DNA of 18,717 nt from the NCBI GenBank assembly GCA_019423685.1, contig JAHZAY010000004.1, positions 160,246 to 178,962 of the forward strand, given 5' to 3'. Below, one piece after another: positions 1 through 6,985 of the stretch. Both the position numbers and the translations under genes were made by a program. The notes under the pieces were generated by a model. It was not told the origin of the DNA, searched no databases, and worked only from the letters and a program-made list of their open reading frames with translations. The DNA is from Clostridiales bacterium. Its GTDB lineage: Bacteria > Bacillota > Clostridia > Oscillospirales > Ruminococcaceae. Each line of letters opens with the position of its first letter. Position 1 is the first letter of the stretch.

Positions 1-219
1 AACGGCGACTTTGACGCGGGTGTTGCCACCATGCAGGAAGTGCTCAATAGCGGCGTAAACAACAACCTTGTCCTGATCTGCTACAGCGGCAAGACCTATG
101 CACAGGCTACCACCAACGTGCTGTCCGCACTGGGCTACGACATGTCCAAGGTATACACCCTCGAGGGCGGCTTTACCGCTTGGACCGAGACCTATCCGGA
201 CACTGTAGAAGCGGAATAA
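1..219 (+). CDS. Rhodanese-like domain protein (3' end only)
   Basis: Open from the left edge in frame 1, so the start lies outside the window. The visible 72 residues are the second half of a rhodanese domain. The active-site loop CYSGKTYAQ carries the persulfide-forming cysteine (codon 79-81), and the typical ending GYD...V..LEGGFTAW is followed by a short acidic tail and TAA. Rhodaneses move sulfane sulfur from thiosulfate or persulfide donors to acceptors; the physiological partner cannot be told here. With only the C-terminal part visible, it could be a stand-alone domain, a secreted lipoprotein or the end of a multidomain protein. The loop is intact, so catalytic activity is plausible. 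A strong terminator follows 23 bases after the stop. Confidence 0.88.
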   Translation, partial: NGDFDAGVATMQEVLNSGVNNNLVLICYSGKTYAQATTNVLSALGYDMSKVYTLEGGFTAWTETYPDTVEAE

Positions 220-242
220 TTCCGAAATTTTGTGCTCCAAAA

Positions 243-276
243 GATCCCACACTCTTCTGAGTGTGGGATCTTTTTT
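243..276 (+). terminator. Intrinsic terminator of the rhodanese gene
   Basis: A perfect 12-bp stem (243-254 with 259-270) with a TTCT loop is followed by six T. It ends the rhodanese transcript and insulates it from the MATE gene. Confidence 0.93.
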
Positions 277-370
277 GCTCAATTTTTACAAAAAATGTGA
301 TAGATATTTTCAATACAGCTCAAAAAGTTAAAGAAGCAACAGCAATTTTGTGCTGTAAAGGGTAAAATCG

Positions 371-383
371 GTCAACTGTTGAC
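371..383. promoter_or_regulatory. GTCAAC-T-GTTGAC palindrome, possible operator
   Basis: Six-base inverted repeat with one central base in the 305-base gap before the MATE gene. Its right half overlaps the -35-like TTGACA at 379-384 and it lies just upstream of a second TTGACA at 391. That is a usual place for a repressor site, but no regulator gene is adjacent and 6-bp arms can occur by chance. Confidence 0.35.
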
Positions 384-390
384 AACCAGC

Positions 391-419
391 TTGACAAACC
401 CTGTAAAAAAGTATATTGT
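391..419 (+). promoter_or_regulatory. Probable promoter of the MATE gene
   Basis: TTGACA (391-396), 17-base spacer, TATTGT (414-419). A second possible pair, TTGACA (379-384) with TGTAAA (402-407), also has 17-base spacing, so the exact start point is uncertain. Apart from the terminators, palindrome and these promoters, I see nothing else in 277-429. Confidence 0.5.
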
Positions 420-429
420 TATGAAAGTA

Positions 430-455
430 TAAACAGCGCGTCTGTTTATTTTTTT
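430..455 (+). terminator. Leader hairpin with U-tract before the MATE gene
   Basis: TAAACAG (430-436), loop CGCGT, CTGTTTA (442-448), then seven consecutive T (449-455). It has terminator form but sits between the predicted promoter and the start codon at 525, so it could act as an attenuator or only as a 5' hairpin. The stem is short and AU-rich. Confidence 0.5.
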
Positions 456-524
456 GTGCGGGGATGTGATGTGCACCATCGGTGGGGAATCTTTGTAGTT
501 AAAGAAGGAAGGGTTTGGTATCTT

Positions 525-1886
525 ATGGACCAGAGCAAAAACTTATTGACAGTGGGCAGCGTGCCTAAAAAGATGCTGATGTTTGCCGTGCCGATCTTTT
601 TCAGCAACCTTTTTCAGCAGCTTTATAACGCCGCCGACTCGCTGATTGTTGGAAACTTTATCGGAGAGGAGGCGCTGGCGGCGGTCAGCTCCTCTGGCAG
701 CTTGATTCAGCTGCTGACCGGTTTTATCAACGGTGTGGCAATGGGCGCAGGTGTGCTGATCGCGCGCTACTATGGAGCCCAGGACGAAAAGAAGATGGAG
801 CGAGCGGTCCACACAACCGTCGCGCTCGGTGTGGCGGCAGGCCTGCTGCTTACCGTCGTCGGTGTTCTGCTGACACCTCAGATTCTGCGATGGATGGGCA
901 CGCCGGAGACGGTTCTGCCAAGCTCCGTTGCGTATTTCCGAACCTATTTTATGGGTTCAATCGCAGTCATTCTGTATAATATCGGTGCGAGTATCTTGCA
1001 GTCGGTGGGAGATAGCCGCAGCCCAATGAAGTACCTCATCACCGCCTCGCTGACCAATATCGCACTCGACCTGCTGTTCGTTGCGGTGCTGCACATGGGT
1101 GTCGCCAGCGCGGCGATTGCAACCATCATCAGCCAGATCCTCAGCGCATCCTTAGCTTTTCGCAAGTTGATGCGGGTCGATGCGATGTATAAGGTCACCC
1201 TGCGCAAGGTGCGCTTTGATATGCCGATGCTCAAAGAGATCATCACATTGGGTATTCCATCCGGCGTGCAAAACTCGGTTATTTCGCTGGCAAACGTCAT
1301 CGTGCAGGCGAACATCAACGCCTTTGGCGCAGATGCGATGGCCGGCTGCGGAACCTATTACAAGTTGGAGGGCTTTGCTTTCCTCCCGGTTACCTGTTTT
1401 GCGTTGGCGCTGTCCACCTTTATCAGCCAGAACATCGGCGCGGAGCGCTATGACCGCGTCAAGGCCGGAATGAAGTTCGGCCTGATCTGTTCGCCTGTGT
1501 TGGCGGAGTGTATCGGCGTGTTGTTCTTTGTTTTTGCACCATATCTGATCGGTGCCTTTAACAGCAACCCGGATGTCATCGCCTTCGGTGTCCGTCAGGC
1601 CAGAACGCTCAGCCTGTTCTACTGCCTGCTGTCCTACTCGCACTGCTGCGCCGGCATCCTCCGCGGATTTGGACGCCCCATCATCCCGATGATCGTCATG
1701 TTGTCCGACTGGTGCGTGTTCCGCATCATCTACATCACCATCGCCGTGCGCATCATCCCTGAAATTCAGGTCGTCTTTTGGGCTTATCCGCTCACCTGGA
1801 CAATCAGCACCGTCCTCTTCACCCTCTATCTGCGCAAGATTCGCTTCCCGGTCAGCAGCGACAAGGAACGCAACTTCGCTAATTAA
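525..1886 (+). CDS. MATE family multidrug/toxin efflux transporter
   Basis: A 453-residue integral membrane protein of the MATE family (NorM/MepA/DinF relatives), which export drugs, toxins or metabolites in exchange for H+ or Na+. The N-terminus MLMFAVPIFFSNLFQQLYNAADSLIVGNFIG and the following AAVSSSGSLIQLLTGF are typical. About twelve hydrophobic segments are visible, with a second repeat starting near IITLGIPSGVQNSVISLANVIVQ. Length fits the family. I chose ATG 525 because purine-rich GGAAGGG (507-513) precedes it and homology begins right after; an in-frame ATG 23 codons upstream overlaps the T-rich leader hairpin and has no good ribosome site. It is a single-gene unit ending in two hairpins. 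Substrate unknown. Confidence 0.9.
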   Translation: MDQSKNLLTVGSVPKKMLMFAVPIFFSNLFQQLYNAADSLIVGNFIGEEALAAVSSSGSLIQLLTGFINGVAMGAGVLIARYYGAQDEKKMERAVHTTVALGVAAGLLLTVVGVLLTPQILRWMGTPETVLPSSVAYFRTYFMGSIAVILYNIGASILQSVGDSRSPMKYLITASLTNIALDLLFVAVLHMGVASAAIATIISQILSASLAFRKLMRVDAMYKVTLRKVRFDMPMLKEIITLGIPSGVQNSVISLANVIVQANINAFGADAMAGCGTYYKLEGFAFLPVTCFALALSTFISQNIGAERYDRVKAGMKFGLICSPVLAECIGVLFFVFAPYLIGAFNSNPDVIAFGVRQARTLSLFYCLLSYSHCCAGILRGFGRPIIPMIVMLSDWCVFRIIYITIAVRIIPEIQVVFWAYPLTWTISTVLFTLYLRKIRFPVSSDKERNFAN

Positions 1887-1901
1887 ATCGAATCATACAC
1901 C

Positions 1902-1928
1902 AACAAGCGGGAATATTTCCTGCTTGTT
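1902..1928 (+). terminator. Hairpin after the MATE gene
   Basis: Twelve-base stem with one G-T pair (1902-1913 with 1917-1928) and a three-base loop, 15 bases after the MATE stop. The T-tract is short, so it may act together with the stronger hairpin at 1941. Confidence 0.65.
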
Positions 1929-1940
1929 TCTATAAAGGAA

Positions 1941-1975
1941 AAATCCCAGGCCGATGTCTTTTCGGCTTGGGATTT
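1941..1975. terminator. Bidirectional terminator between convergent genes
   Basis: Fourteen-base stem with one G-T pair (1941-1954 with 1962-1975) whose outer AAAT/ATTT arms give a U-run on either strand. It sits between the MATE gene (+) and the acetyltransferase gene (-), so it can end both transcripts. Confidence 0.8.
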
Positions 1976-2025
1976 TATGTTTGCAGCAAAATGTATTTCA
2001 TTTTGGGCTGAAGGGAAGAGTCCCT

Positions 2026-2577
2026 TTAAATTGCACGGAACATGACGTACCGCATCTTGCCGCCGTACTTTTCCTTTTCGACAAGCGGGCGCAAGCCGGC
2101 AGATTCCAGCGCTTTGAGGCTGGGGAGATTGTGCGGCGACACTGTGGAGAGCACAAAGCGGGTGCGGCCGTCCTGCCGGAAGAGGTCAACGCAGATCGAG
2201 CACATCCGACTGTGCATGTGGTAGCCGCGAAAATCCGGGGAGGCCATCGCAATTTCCAGCTGACCGACCTGATCGAGCTCCTTGCCGCGCAGCCCGATGT
2301 CCAGTCCCAGATTTTCCTCCTGGCTTGGATAAAGGCAGCCCATCAGATAAGCCAGTTTGCCTTTATCCGAAAATACCGCCAGGGTAAAACCGTGGTCCAT
2401 CAAATACTGCCACTCCTCCTCTTTTAAGGGATAGAGGATATCTTTGTCGGGAAGGTTCTGATAGATTTCCTGTTGAAAGGCAAGAATCATGGGCAGATCG
2501 CTCGCCTCCAGCTGCACAACATGGCAGGACAGGGGTTGCTCTCCCCTGAAAAAGGTCAACGGGTACAGTTTTTGCAT
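2026..2577 (-). CDS. GNAT family N-acetyltransferase
   Basis: 183 residues with the layout of a GNAT acyl-CoA-dependent acetyltransferase: a mixed alpha/beta N-terminal half (LEASDLPMILAFQQEIYQNL), a central strand LEIAMASPDFRGYHMHSRM at the usual acetyl-CoA pyrophosphate-loop position, and a C-terminal STVSPHNLPSLKALESAGL, where N followed by S and A in a helix is typical of GNAT enzymes. The canonical RxxGxG/A loop appears as FRGYHM, so it is degenerate. Substrate unknown. An AAAGGAG site lies about 9 bases before ATG 2577 and overlaps the stop of the upstream EutH-like gene (5-base gap), so the two are co-transcribed and probably translationally coupled. Confidence 0.75.
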   Translation of the reverse strand: MQKLYPLTFFRGEQPLSCHVVQLEASDLPMILAFQQEIYQNLPDKDILYPLKEEEWQYLMDHGFTLAVFSDKGKLAYLMGCLYPSQEENLGLDIGLRGKELDQVGQLEIAMASPDFRGYHMHSRMCSICVDLFRQDGRTRFVLSTVSPHNLPSLKALESAGLRPLVEKEKYGGKMRYVMFRAI

Positions 2578-2582
2578 GGCAG

Positions 2583-3695
2583 TTAACTCCTTTCTCTGGC
2601 AGCAGCCAGCTCTTCTGCGACGGATTGTGGATTATAAGGAGGGGAGACCAAAATCGCAATGATGACCGAAACCAGGCCTCCAACCAGTTTGGCAACGATA
2701 AAGGGGAGGACAGCGTCGTTGTTGACCGACGAAACAAAGGCCAGCTGACCGCCAAATACGAAACCGGTGGTGACAGCGGCAGCGGCATTCATCAGCTGGC
2801 CGCGCTTGTCCATCTTGCCAAAGATGGAGAACATCGAGACTGAGGTGATGAGGTTGAGCAGCATGCCGATGATGGCAAACTCGTTGACGTGGATGCGGCG
2901 TGCCAACGAGAGGATGGGGTGCATAAATTTTCGCAGGATCAGGTTGGAGAGGATGAAGGAGCCGCAGACAACCACCGAAATCTTAAAGACGATGATGAGC
3001 GCCTCCCCGATGAGTGCGGGATCGACAAAGACAAGCTGCGGGATGTCGAAATAAATCTGAATGACTACCAGGGCGAACAGCACGATTGCGAGGATGTTGA
3101 TCGCCTTTCCCACCTTCTGAAAGACCGCAACGGCCTTCTCTCCGCCATAGAAGATGTAAAGCCCCAAGATGGCGCAGATGATGAGCACCGGCAGCAGGTG
3201 ACTGATAAAGGAGGACAGTCCCAACCCAGACATCAGCCCGCCGACAATGAGGGCAGCCGGGGTGGCGATGATGCCGTAAACCATACCGGTCATTAAGGTC
3301 TTTGCGTCGCGCTGCTCCACACTGCCCAGTGCAATCGGCAGTGAAAAGGAGATGGTGCATCCAAGGGTAGAGGCCAGAATGACGCCGGTGAAAATCTTCT
3401 GGGCCGGGTCGGTGCACAGGGTGTCCGCAATCGAGTAGGCGCCCATATCTACCGCGAGAACGCTGCTGACCAAAATGGTGGGGTCAAAGGGCAGCGAAAC
3501 CGTTTGCAGCAGAACCGATAGCGCACGTCCCAGCATGACGGCAAAACAGTAGATGCCAACCATCGTCAGCGAAAGGGAACCCATCATGGTCATGCCGCGG
3601 TCAAATTCCTCGGCTAAACCGAAGCGCCCGCCGATCACCTTGTCGATCAGTCCGACCATGGTGCACAGCAGCAAAATAGCAATTGGGAAATTCAT
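2583..3695 (-). CDS. eutH: EutH-like ethanolamine transporter family protein
   Basis: 370-residue, highly hydrophobic protein with about ten membrane segments. I recognise the EutH family from the N-terminal GLAEEFDRGMTMMGSLSLTMVG, the LAVDMGAYSIADTL block (LACDMGGFFLAKEL in E. coli EutH, from memory) and the C-terminal FGKMDKRGQLMNAAAAVTTG...LPFIVAKLVGG. EutH carries ethanolamine into the cell at low external pH or concentration. The E. coli protein is about 408 residues, so this one is slightly short. AAGGAGG lies 7 bases before ATG 3695. No other eut gene (ammonia-lyase, shell proteins) is in the window, and the partner is a GNAT enzyme, so ethanolamine as substrate is an inference; another small amine or alcohol is possible. 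No well-spaced promoter was found in the AT-rich 3720-3780 region. Confidence 0.82.
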   Translation of the reverse strand: MNFPIAILLLCTMVGLIDKVIGGRFGLAEEFDRGMTMMGSLSLTMVGIYCFAVMLGRALSVLLQTVSLPFDPTILVSSVLAVDMGAYSIADTLCTDPAQKIFTGVILASTLGCTISFSLPIALGSVEQRDAKTLMTGMVYGIIATPAALIVGGLMSGLGLSSFISHLLPVLIICAILGLYIFYGGEKAVAVFQKVGKAINILAIVLFALVVIQIYFDIPQLVFVDPALIGEALIIVFKISVVVCGSFILSNLILRKFMHPILSLARRIHVNEFAIIGMLLNLITSVSMFSIFGKMDKRGQLMNAAAAVTTGFVFGGQLAFVSSVNNDAVLPFIVAKLVGGLVSVIIAILVSPPYNPQSVAEELAAARERS

Positions 3696-3790
3696 CAGAT
3701 GTCCTCCTTCGAGTTGAAAGGTTTCTCCATATCGACAAAACTAGATATAATATTATCACGTTTTGCCAAAAAAACAAGGGAGAATCCGAT

Positions 3791-3826
3791 AAAAAGAAAG
3801 GAACCACTTTAAAAAAAGTGGTTCCT
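3791..3826 (-). terminator. Terminator of the RpiR-YhiN-membrane protein operon
   Basis: Perfect 12-bp stem (3799-3810 with 3815-3826), four-base loop, followed on the minus strand by TTCTTTTT (3798 down to 3791). It lies 54 bases past the stop of the small membrane protein. Confidence 0.88.
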
Positions 3827-3880
3827 ACAACAATTCTGTTTTTATTTGTGCAGTAAATGGTAAGTTTGTTCAGAATCCAC

Positions 3881-4390
3881 TCACTGCATCCAAAAGTGCT
3901 CATAGAGGGGGGGAGTGCCGTCCGCGATCGGATCGCCCGAGCCGCTCCCGTAATAGGCGTATCCAACTTCTTTGCCATAAAATATTGGGCCGGTGTAGAC
4001 GTAGTATGAGACGCTTTCGTCTAAAAAGCTGGAAACCCTCGCCAACATGCGGACATCGTTTTTCTCCACAATGTGTTCCGGTTGATAGGCAAAGGCGCTC
4101 CAGAAAAAAAGAAACAAACAGCCCACCGTGGCAAATATCACCACCGCCGCAGAGCACAAAAAGGAAATCAGCCTTGCACCCCGAAAATGCAGGTGCCGGA
4201 ACATCGACAGAGTGGCCTTGACGCAGGCAAGGCAGATGGAGAAAAAGGTTCCCCATACACAGATCAGCGACGGGACGCTGCGCAGCGAAAGGGAAAAAAG
4301 ACAGCTGCACAGCAGCGCCAGCAGGTCCAAAATCAAAAAGAGAAAAAGGGGAAGAAAAGCTGCCAATTTGATAAACCCGGATTTGTTCAT
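3881..4390 (-). CDS. Hypothetical membrane protein, three TM segments
   Basis: 169 residues, no family recognised. Three hydrophobic segments are clear: LAAFLPLFLFLILDLLALLC near the N-terminus, VPSLICVWGTFFSICLACV, and FLCSAAVVIFATVGCLFLFFW. A roughly 70-residue soluble tail follows and is rich in aromatic residues and glycine (YYVYTGPIFYG, YAYYGSGSG, ending YEHFWMQ). It starts at ATG 4390 with GGGGGA just upstream; a TTG four codons earlier is possible but contains that ribosome site. It begins 39 bases after the YhiN-like gene stop and is followed by a good terminator, so it is the last gene of that operon. The tail composition suggests an exported or surface-facing domain. No function is claimed. 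Confidence 0.65.
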   Translation of the reverse strand: MNKSGFIKLAAFLPLFLFLILDLLALLCSCLFSLSLRSVPSLICVWGTFFSICLACVKATLSMFRHLHFRGARLISFLCSAAVVIFATVGCLFLFFWSAFAYQPEHIVEKNDVRMLARVSSFLDESVSYYVYTGPIFYGKEVGYAYYGSGSGDPIADGTPPLYEHFWMQ

Positions 4391-4429
4391 ACCGTCCCCC
4401 AAAGCAAAAAGCTTCTAAATGAAAAAAAG

Positions 4430-5707
4430 CTAAACGGCCTGTCCCGCAGCGTACCCAGTGGAAAAGGCAATTTGCAGGTTAAAGCCGCCGGTGTAGGCAT
4501 CGACATCCAATACCTCTCCGGCAAAATAGAGGCCGCCCACCAATTTAGACTCCATCGTCTTGGGATTTACCTGCGAGACGTCCACACCGCCGGAGGTGAT
4601 AATCGCTTCCTCGATGGGGCGGAAGGCCAGCGGAGTCACCGGCATCGCCTTGATGATGGCACACAGCTTTTGGCGTTGTGCGCGGGTAATTTGGTTGATC
4701 TTGGTGTCAAATGGGATGCCGCTCAGCTGCGCAATCGGCTGAATGGCCTTGTGTGGCAGCAACTGGCTAAGAGAATTGATGAAGTCTTTGTTGATAAACT
4801 GCTCAAAATCCCGCAAAATCCTGGCGTCCAGCTGCTGTTCCGAGAGTCCGGGCTTCCAGTCGATGTGCATGAGATAGTGGGAGAGCGAGCCGCTCTTGTC
4901 CGGCTGCATGTGGCAGCTGGCACTGAGGACCAGCGGACCGGATACGCCAAAGTGGGTGAACAGCATCTCTCCGAGTTCCGAGAAGATCACCTTGCCGCTG
5001 CGGGTGTCCGTCACGGTCAGGGTGACATTTTTTAGCGACAATCCCATCATGTCGCGACAGTATTTTTCCTTGCACACCAGCGGAATCAGCGAGGGGCGCA
5101 GCGCAGTTACGCGGTGACCCGCCTGCCGTGCCAGTGTGTAGCCATCTCCGGTAGAGCCGGTGGCCGGGTAGCTCTTGCCGCCGGTGGCAATGATGACTGC
5201 GTCGGCCGGGAGGTTTTCTCCCTCCTCGGTCAATGCACCGCATACCCGCGGGCCGTTTTCGGTTTGCTCGATCTGCAATTTCTGGATGCGGCAGTTGTGA
5301 CGGAGCTTGCAGCCGGAGCGTTTGAGCTCTTCCTGCAGCGCATCGACGATGTCCATCGAACGGTCGGAGACGGGGAATACCCGCTCTCCGCGCTCCACCT
5401 TGAGCGGTACGCCGCAGTCTTCAAAAAAGCCCATGACCTCAAAGGGGTTGAGCTGATTTAAACAGCTGTACAAAAAACGGGGATTGGTCAGAACATTCGG
5501 CATAAATTCTTCCACCGTGCAGCAGTTGGTGACGTTGCAGCGCCCCTTGCCGGTGATCAGCAGCTTGCGTCCCGGGCGCTCCATGCGTTCAGCAACAAGG
5601 ACTTCTTTCCCCCGGCGCCCTGCCTGGATGCCCGCCATCATGCCGGCGGCTCCCGCGCCGATGATCAAAACCCGGTTTGCATGCTGCTCACTGTGCTTGT
5701 TGGTCAT
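4430..5707 (-). CDS. HI0933/YhiN family FAD-dependent oxidoreductase
   Basis: 425 residues, cytoplasmic flavoprotein of the YhiN/HI0933 (BaiN-like) family. The FAD-binding GAGAAG is at residues 17-22, the family hallmark GRKLLITGKGRCNVTN follows, then IIATGGKSYPATGSTGDGY, and near the C-terminus GGVDVSQVNPKTMESKLVGGLYFAGEVLDVDAYTGGF. Length matches the family. Substrates of most members are unknown; a few reduce bile-acid intermediates, which cannot be assumed here. I chose ATG 5707 because homology starts 12 residues later and GGAGGG lies about 12 bases upstream; this start overlaps the end of the RpiR gene by 20 bases. In-frame ATGs upstream would read deep into that gene. Second gene of the operon. 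Confidence 0.88.
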   Translation of the reverse strand: MTNKHSEQHANRVLIIGAGAAGMMAGIQAGRRGKEVLVAERMERPGRKLLITGKGRCNVTNCCTVEEFMPNVLTNPRFLYSCLNQLNPFEVMGFFEDCGVPLKVERGERVFPVSDRSMDIVDALQEELKRSGCKLRHNCRIQKLQIEQTENGPRVCGALTEEGENLPADAVIIATGGKSYPATGSTGDGYTLARQAGHRVTALRPSLIPLVCKEKYCRDMMGLSLKNVTLTVTDTRSGKVIFSELGEMLFTHFGVSGPLVLSASCHMQPDKSGSLSHYLMHIDWKPGLSEQQLDARILRDFEQFINKDFINSLSQLLPHKAIQPIAQLSGIPFDTKINQITRAQRQKLCAIIKAMPVTPLAFRPIEEAIITSGGVDVSQVNPKTMESKLVGGLYFAGEVLDVDAYTGGFNLQIAFSTGYAAGQAV

Positions 5708-6578
5708 TTTCTGTGCTGCCCTCCGTCTTTTCATATACATCATATTGGTCCCAGATGCGCTCAAGCTGGGCATAGGTTTCCCGGATCTCGTCCTGCTTTT
5801 CCAGTCCAACTGCGACGACCAGGGCGTTGAGCACGCTCAGTGGCGCTACCAGCGAGTCGACAAAGGAGGCCATATCGCTGCGGGCAAGCAGGCTGATGTT
5901 AGCCACCTGGTAGAGGGGAGAGGAGACAGAGTCGGTCACCGCGATGACGTCCGCGCCCTTTTCGCGGGCATACTTTGCCGCTTTCAGGGTGCGCTGGGAA
6001 TAGCGCGGGAAGCTGATTGGAATCAGAACATCCTGGGAGCTGATGCGGAAGAGCTGCTCAAACATCTCGCTGGTGCTGGAGGTGTTGATCAGGTGGACAC
6101 TGTCAAAGATGTGGTTAAAATAGAATTGCAAAAATCCCGCAAGAGAAGCAGCACTGCGCACGCCGATGATGTAGATGCGGCGGGCAGAGATGAGCTTTTG
6201 TACGGCGAGATTGAAGCTGTTGGGGTCGAGCTCCTCAATGGTATGTTTGATGCGGTCGATGTCCATCGACAACACCTTGCCGATGACGTTGTTGCGGTCA
6301 ATCTGGTCGCTGGTGATCTCCATGCGCTGTACCGAGGTCAGGCGGTTGCGGATGATCTCCTGCAAGGCCTTTTGCAGCTGAGGATAGCCGTCACAGCCGA
6401 CCTCAACGGCAAAACGCACGACAGTAGACTCGCTGACGCCGATGGTGGAACCGATGCGGGCAGCGGTCATAAAGGCGGCTTTTTCGTAGTGCTCCAGGAT
6501 ATAGTTGGCGATGCGTTTTTGCGCCTTGGAAAATTGTGGAAGGCGAGCCCTGATCTGCTCGAGTAGATCCAAATTCAT
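5688..6578 (-). CDS. MurR/RpiR family transcriptional regulator
   Basis: 296 residues. An N-terminal RpiR helix-turn-helix (about 1-77; LPQFSKAQKRIANYILEHYEKAAFMTAARIG...GVSESTVVRFAVEVGCDGYPQLQ) is followed by a C-terminal sugar-isomerase (SIS) domain from about residue 120 (RRIYIIGVRSAASLAGFLQFYF ... DVLIPISFPRYSQRTLKAAKYAREKGADVIAVTDS). Such regulators sense phosphorylated sugars or related metabolites. Start ATG 6578 has AAAGGAGA upstream and begins where homology begins. It leads the operon with the YhiN-like flavoprotein and the small membrane protein. No sugar catabolic genes are next to it, so the ligand and targets are open. A large inverted repeat just upstream of its promoter is a candidate binding site. 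Confidence 0.9.
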   Translation of the reverse strand: MNLDLLEQIRARLPQFSKAQKRIANYILEHYEKAAFMTAARIGSTIGVSESTVVRFAVEVGCDGYPQLQKALQEIIRNRLTSVQRMEITSDQIDRNNVIGKVLSMDIDRIKHTIEELDPNSFNLAVQKLISARRIYIIGVRSAASLAGFLQFYFNHIFDSVHLINTSSTSEMFEQLFRISSQDVLIPISFPRYSQRTLKAAKYAREKGADVIAVTDSVSSPLYQVANISLLARSDMASFVDSLVAPLSVLNALVVAVGLEKQDEIRETYAQLERIWDQYDVYEKTEGSTENDQQAQ

Positions 6579-6664
6579 CACAGCAGTCTCCTTTGGATAA
6601 AGTGAAATTGGGCACAGGCCCTGATATGACAGAAAAGATTCATTTTGTTCTGCTAACACCCTTT

Positions 6665-6693
6665 ATTGTAGCGTGATTTCACCAAAAAATCAA
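6665..6693 (-). promoter_or_regulatory. Promoter of the RpiR operon
   Basis: On the minus strand TTGATT (6693-6688), 17-base spacer, TACAAT (6670-6665). Predicted start near 6658, giving a leader of about 80 bases to ATG 6578. Confidence 0.75.
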
Positions 6694-6695
6694 GG

Positions 6696-6731
6696 AAAAT
6701 TGCAGGAATTTTTCTAAATTCCTGCAATTTT
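6696..6731. repeat. Perfect 16-bp-arm inverted repeat in the divergent region
   Basis: Arms 6696-6711 and 6716-6731 are perfect complements around a four-base loop. The core is TTGCAGGAATTT / AAATTCCTGCAA. It abuts the RpiR -35 box and lies 47 bases upstream of the thiT -35. It could be an RpiR operator; it also has terminator shape, but no gene is transcribed into it from either side. Confidence 0.75.
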
Positions 6732-6777
6732 TACGTCAAATTTAGGTGAAAAAAGCGGTAAAGGTACAAAAGGGCGG

Positions 6778-6806
6778 TTGACAAATCGAAAAAACTCTGC
6801 TACACT
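6778..6806 (+). promoter_or_regulatory. Promoter of the riboswitch-thiT unit
   Basis: TTGACA (6778-6783), 17-base spacer, TACACT (6801-6806). The transcript would begin near 6813, about ten bases before the TPP aptamer. Confidence 0.85.
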
Positions 6807-6823
6807 AAGTTCGCACAAAAAAA

Positions 6824-6915
6824 GAAGGGGTGCTGCACCAAACTAGCGGCTGAGAATAAGGCAAGATGGGCCTTTAAACCCTAAACCTGATCCGGGTAAT
6901 GCCGGCGGAGGGATC
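6824..6915 (+). ncRNA. TPP riboswitch (THI element)
   Basis: Contains the conserved THI-box blocks in the right order: GGGGTGC (6827-6833), GCTGAGA (6849-6855), ACCCTAAACCTGATCCGGGTAATGCC in two stretches (6878-6903), and GGAGGGA (6907-6913). The CUGAGA and ACCUGAU strings form the pyrimidine sensor and J3/2 core. It binds thiamine pyrophosphate and turns expression off. It lies directly upstream of the thiamine transporter gene, which confirms the assignment. Confidence 0.97.
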
Positions 6916-6932
6916 TGTCATAGGTTGCTTTC

Positions 6933-6963
6933 TGTCGTCCATGTATCCGGGGCGGCATTTTTT
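6933..6963 (+). terminator. Riboswitch expression platform terminator
   Basis: TGTCGTCC (6933-6940) pairs with GGGCGGCA (6950-6957) including two G-U pairs, followed by six T (6958-6963). It lies between aptamer and ribosome site (6971-6978), so TPP control is probably by premature termination. I did not resolve the antiterminator pairing. Confidence 0.7.
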
Positions 6964-6985
6964 ATTTTTAAGGAGGAGTAATCTT

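Noticed and set aside
1954..2427. Plus-strand 157-codon frame after the MATE gene
   Set aside because: Antisense to the GNAT gene and starts inside a terminator hairpin.
3720..3780. Promoter for the EutH-like gene
   Set aside because: AT-rich with TTGGCA and several TATAAT-like strings, but none at 16-18 base spacing; left unannotated.
4400..4430. Possible terminator between the YhiN-like gene and the small membrane protein
   Set aside because: Only a 5-bp AGCTT/AAGCT stem with a long loop; too weak to split the operon.
4073..5035. Long plus-strand open frame of 320 codons
   Set aside because: It lies opposite the small membrane protein and the YhiN-like gene, has a low-complexity charged translation and no ribosome site or homology.
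5707..5809. Longer N-terminus for the YhiN-like protein
   Set aside because: The extra 34 residues are read inside the RpiR gene in another frame, are Arg/Ser-rich and lie outside the conserved FAD domain.
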